From Deltaproteobacteria bacterium (GTDB taxonomy: Bacteria; Desulfobacterota; Syntrophia; Syntrophales; UBA2210), in contig JAUVXT010000160.1 of assembly GCA_030603465.1 (NCBI GenBank), forward strand, positions 1-6,061: a DNA stretch of 6,061 bases, given 5' to 3'. Under the pieces are notes generated by a model, which searched no databases, was not told where the DNA came from, and was given only the letters and a program-made list of their open reading frames with translations. The position numbers and the translations under genes were made by a program. Below, piece by piece: positions 5,507 through 6,061 of the stretch (positions are counted from its first letter, which is position 1; every line of letters starts with the position of its first letter).

Positions 5507-5596
5507 TTTCAGCGCCCCGCGGAATGCCGGCAGGACGAGAGCTTACTGAGCAAATCTTTCATAGACAATTTCATTTCATCCTATATTGTGTGGGCT

Positions 5597-5647
5597 AACT
5601 GAGCTGAGGTCCGAAGGAAATATAAATTTTCGAAGGGCCTACAGTTC
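5597..5647 (+). other. Long hairpin with symmetric internal loop; candidate structured RNA or repeat element
   Basis: An outer stem is formed by GAGCTGAGGTCC (5601-5612) with GGGCCT-A-CAGTTC (5635-5647), having one bulged A. A GAA/GAA internal loop (5613-5615 and 5632-5634) follows, then an inner stem GGAAAT (5616-5621) with ATTTTC (5626-5631) closed by an ATAA loop. Three pairs are G-T wobbles, which pair in RNA from the plus strand but become A-C mismatches in RNA from the minus strand. A shorter GC hairpin GCCG-CTGTT-CGGC (5650-5662) follows directly. There is no T-run, so it is not an intrinsic terminator, and no coding frame explains the symmetry. Confidence 0.4.
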
Positions 5648-5709
5648 CAGCCGCTGTTCGGCCACCGCAAGCGAATTCCGATCAAATGCTCTGACTTGTT
5701 CTACAATAA

Positions 5710-6060
5710 TTATATATAGTTACATACTTCAATTAAATTTAAATCCGGATCTCTAAAATAAATAGATAATATTTTTCCTTTTGCTCCGGTCCGTTCAACG
5801 GGACCCTCAATTATTTCAATATTTTTAACCGTTAATTCTTTTACTATCTCATTTATGTCTGTAGTGGAGACAAAGCAGAGATCAGCGGAACCGCAGGTGG
5901 GATTATCAGCTTTAGGATCGAATTCATTTCCTTTTTGATGAAGATTTATCTTCTGATCTCTAAATTTAAGCGCTTTTCTTCCATTCCCAAATTGAATTAT
6001 ATCCATGTTCATAACTTTTGAATAGAAATTACAACTTACGTCAATATCTTTTACTGTTAA
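5710..6060 (-). CDS. VOC-family (glyoxalase/bleomycin resistance fold) protein, N-terminus outside the window
   Basis: The frame is open to the right edge and shows 116 residues. It starts within the first VOC strand and helix (LTVKDIDVSCNFYSKVMNMD), continues with QFGNGRKALKFRDQKINLHQ and SADLCFVSTTDINEIVKEL, and ends with the C-terminal EGPVERTGAKGKILSIYFRDPDLNLIEV. An in-frame ATG at 6012 is not the real start, because the conserved LTVKDI helix lies upstream of it. About 10 residues, including the first metal ligand (the H of the usual LDH motif), should lie beyond the edge. The visible ligand candidates are the histidine of NLHQ (H41 of the visible part) and the glutamate of LIEV (E111). 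Members bind a divalent metal and act as lyases, isomerases, dioxygenases or resistance proteins. This subgroup is often annotated 'VOC family virulence protein' with no proven substrate. The gene is AT-richer than its neighbours. Confidence 0.88.
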   Translation of the reverse strand, partial: LTVKDIDVSCNFYSKVMNMDIIQFGNGRKALKFRDQKINLHQKGNEFDPKADNPTCGSADLCFVSTTDINEIVKELTVKNIEIIEGPVERTGAKGKILSIYFRDPDLNLIEVCNYI

Positions 6061-6061
6061 T

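Noticed and set aside
5509..5574. A 21-codon minus-strand ORF starting MKLSMKDLLSKLSS, ending just before the operator array
   Set aside because: It is too short, has poor start spacing (AGGA four bases before the ATG), and the 3' half is GC-rich without protein-like features. It may be part of a repeat element rather than a gene.
5565..5752. A plus-strand open frame across the structured element
   Set aside because: It has no start codon, runs into the VOC gene on the opposite strand, and its serine/arginine-rich translation resembles no protein.

Overview
The window looks like ordinary chromosomal sequence from an anaerobic bacterium of the sulfate-reducing or syntrophic Desulfobacterota (Deltaproteobacteria) type. 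This is an inference from the gene mix: a glutaconate-type CoA-transferase pair, an AtoE-type short-chain fatty acid carrier, a small double-CxxC zinc-ribbon protein, and moderate GC with AT-rich intergenic regions. No rRNA, tRNA, CRISPR array or complete insertion sequence is visible.

Layout from left to right. Bases 2-91 (+) read as the last 29 codons of a gene that begins outside the window, followed three bases later by a 67-residue zinc-ribbon protein (95-298, +). A short convergent gap (299-401) holds a hairpin with two mutually exclusive pairings. Everything after that is on the minus strand. In transcription order (right to left) it is: a VOC/glyoxalase-fold protein cut by the right edge (5710-6060), a 265-base gap, a Fic-family protein (4557-5429), an AtoE-type carrier (2956-4305), a YajD-like HNH nuclease (2294-2764), and the alpha (1165-2178) and beta (402-1172) subunits of a class I CoA-transferase. 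The two subunits overlap by 8 bases and are surely co-translated.

How the genes may work together. AtoE-type carriers import short-chain acids, and family I CoA-transferases activate acids by moving CoA from an acyl-CoA donor. A carrier and a CoA-transferase on the same strand therefore suggest a small acid uptake and activation locus. The HNH gene lies between them, and a clear intrinsic terminator follows the carrier gene, so they are probably separate transcription units. The beta subunit keeps the family's catalytic glutamate (E51), which favours a true transferase over an IpdAB-type ring hydrolase.

The most interesting signals are non-coding and lie around the Fic gene. Its promoter is close to consensus (TTGACA, 17 bases, TATATT), and the -10 box sits so that transcription should begin on the A of the ATG, giving a leaderless mRNA. 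A 33-base near-perfect dyad overlaps the -35 box and spacer, and a third copy of its half-site lies 51 bases upstream. The Fic protein ends in a helix-turn-helix-like segment, so autoregulation is a natural hypothesis. Upstream of the operators, at 5601-5647, is a long hairpin with a symmetric GAA/GAA internal loop. Its G-T wobble pairs make sense only if the plus strand is the RNA. It may be an undescribed structured RNA or a dispersed repeat element.
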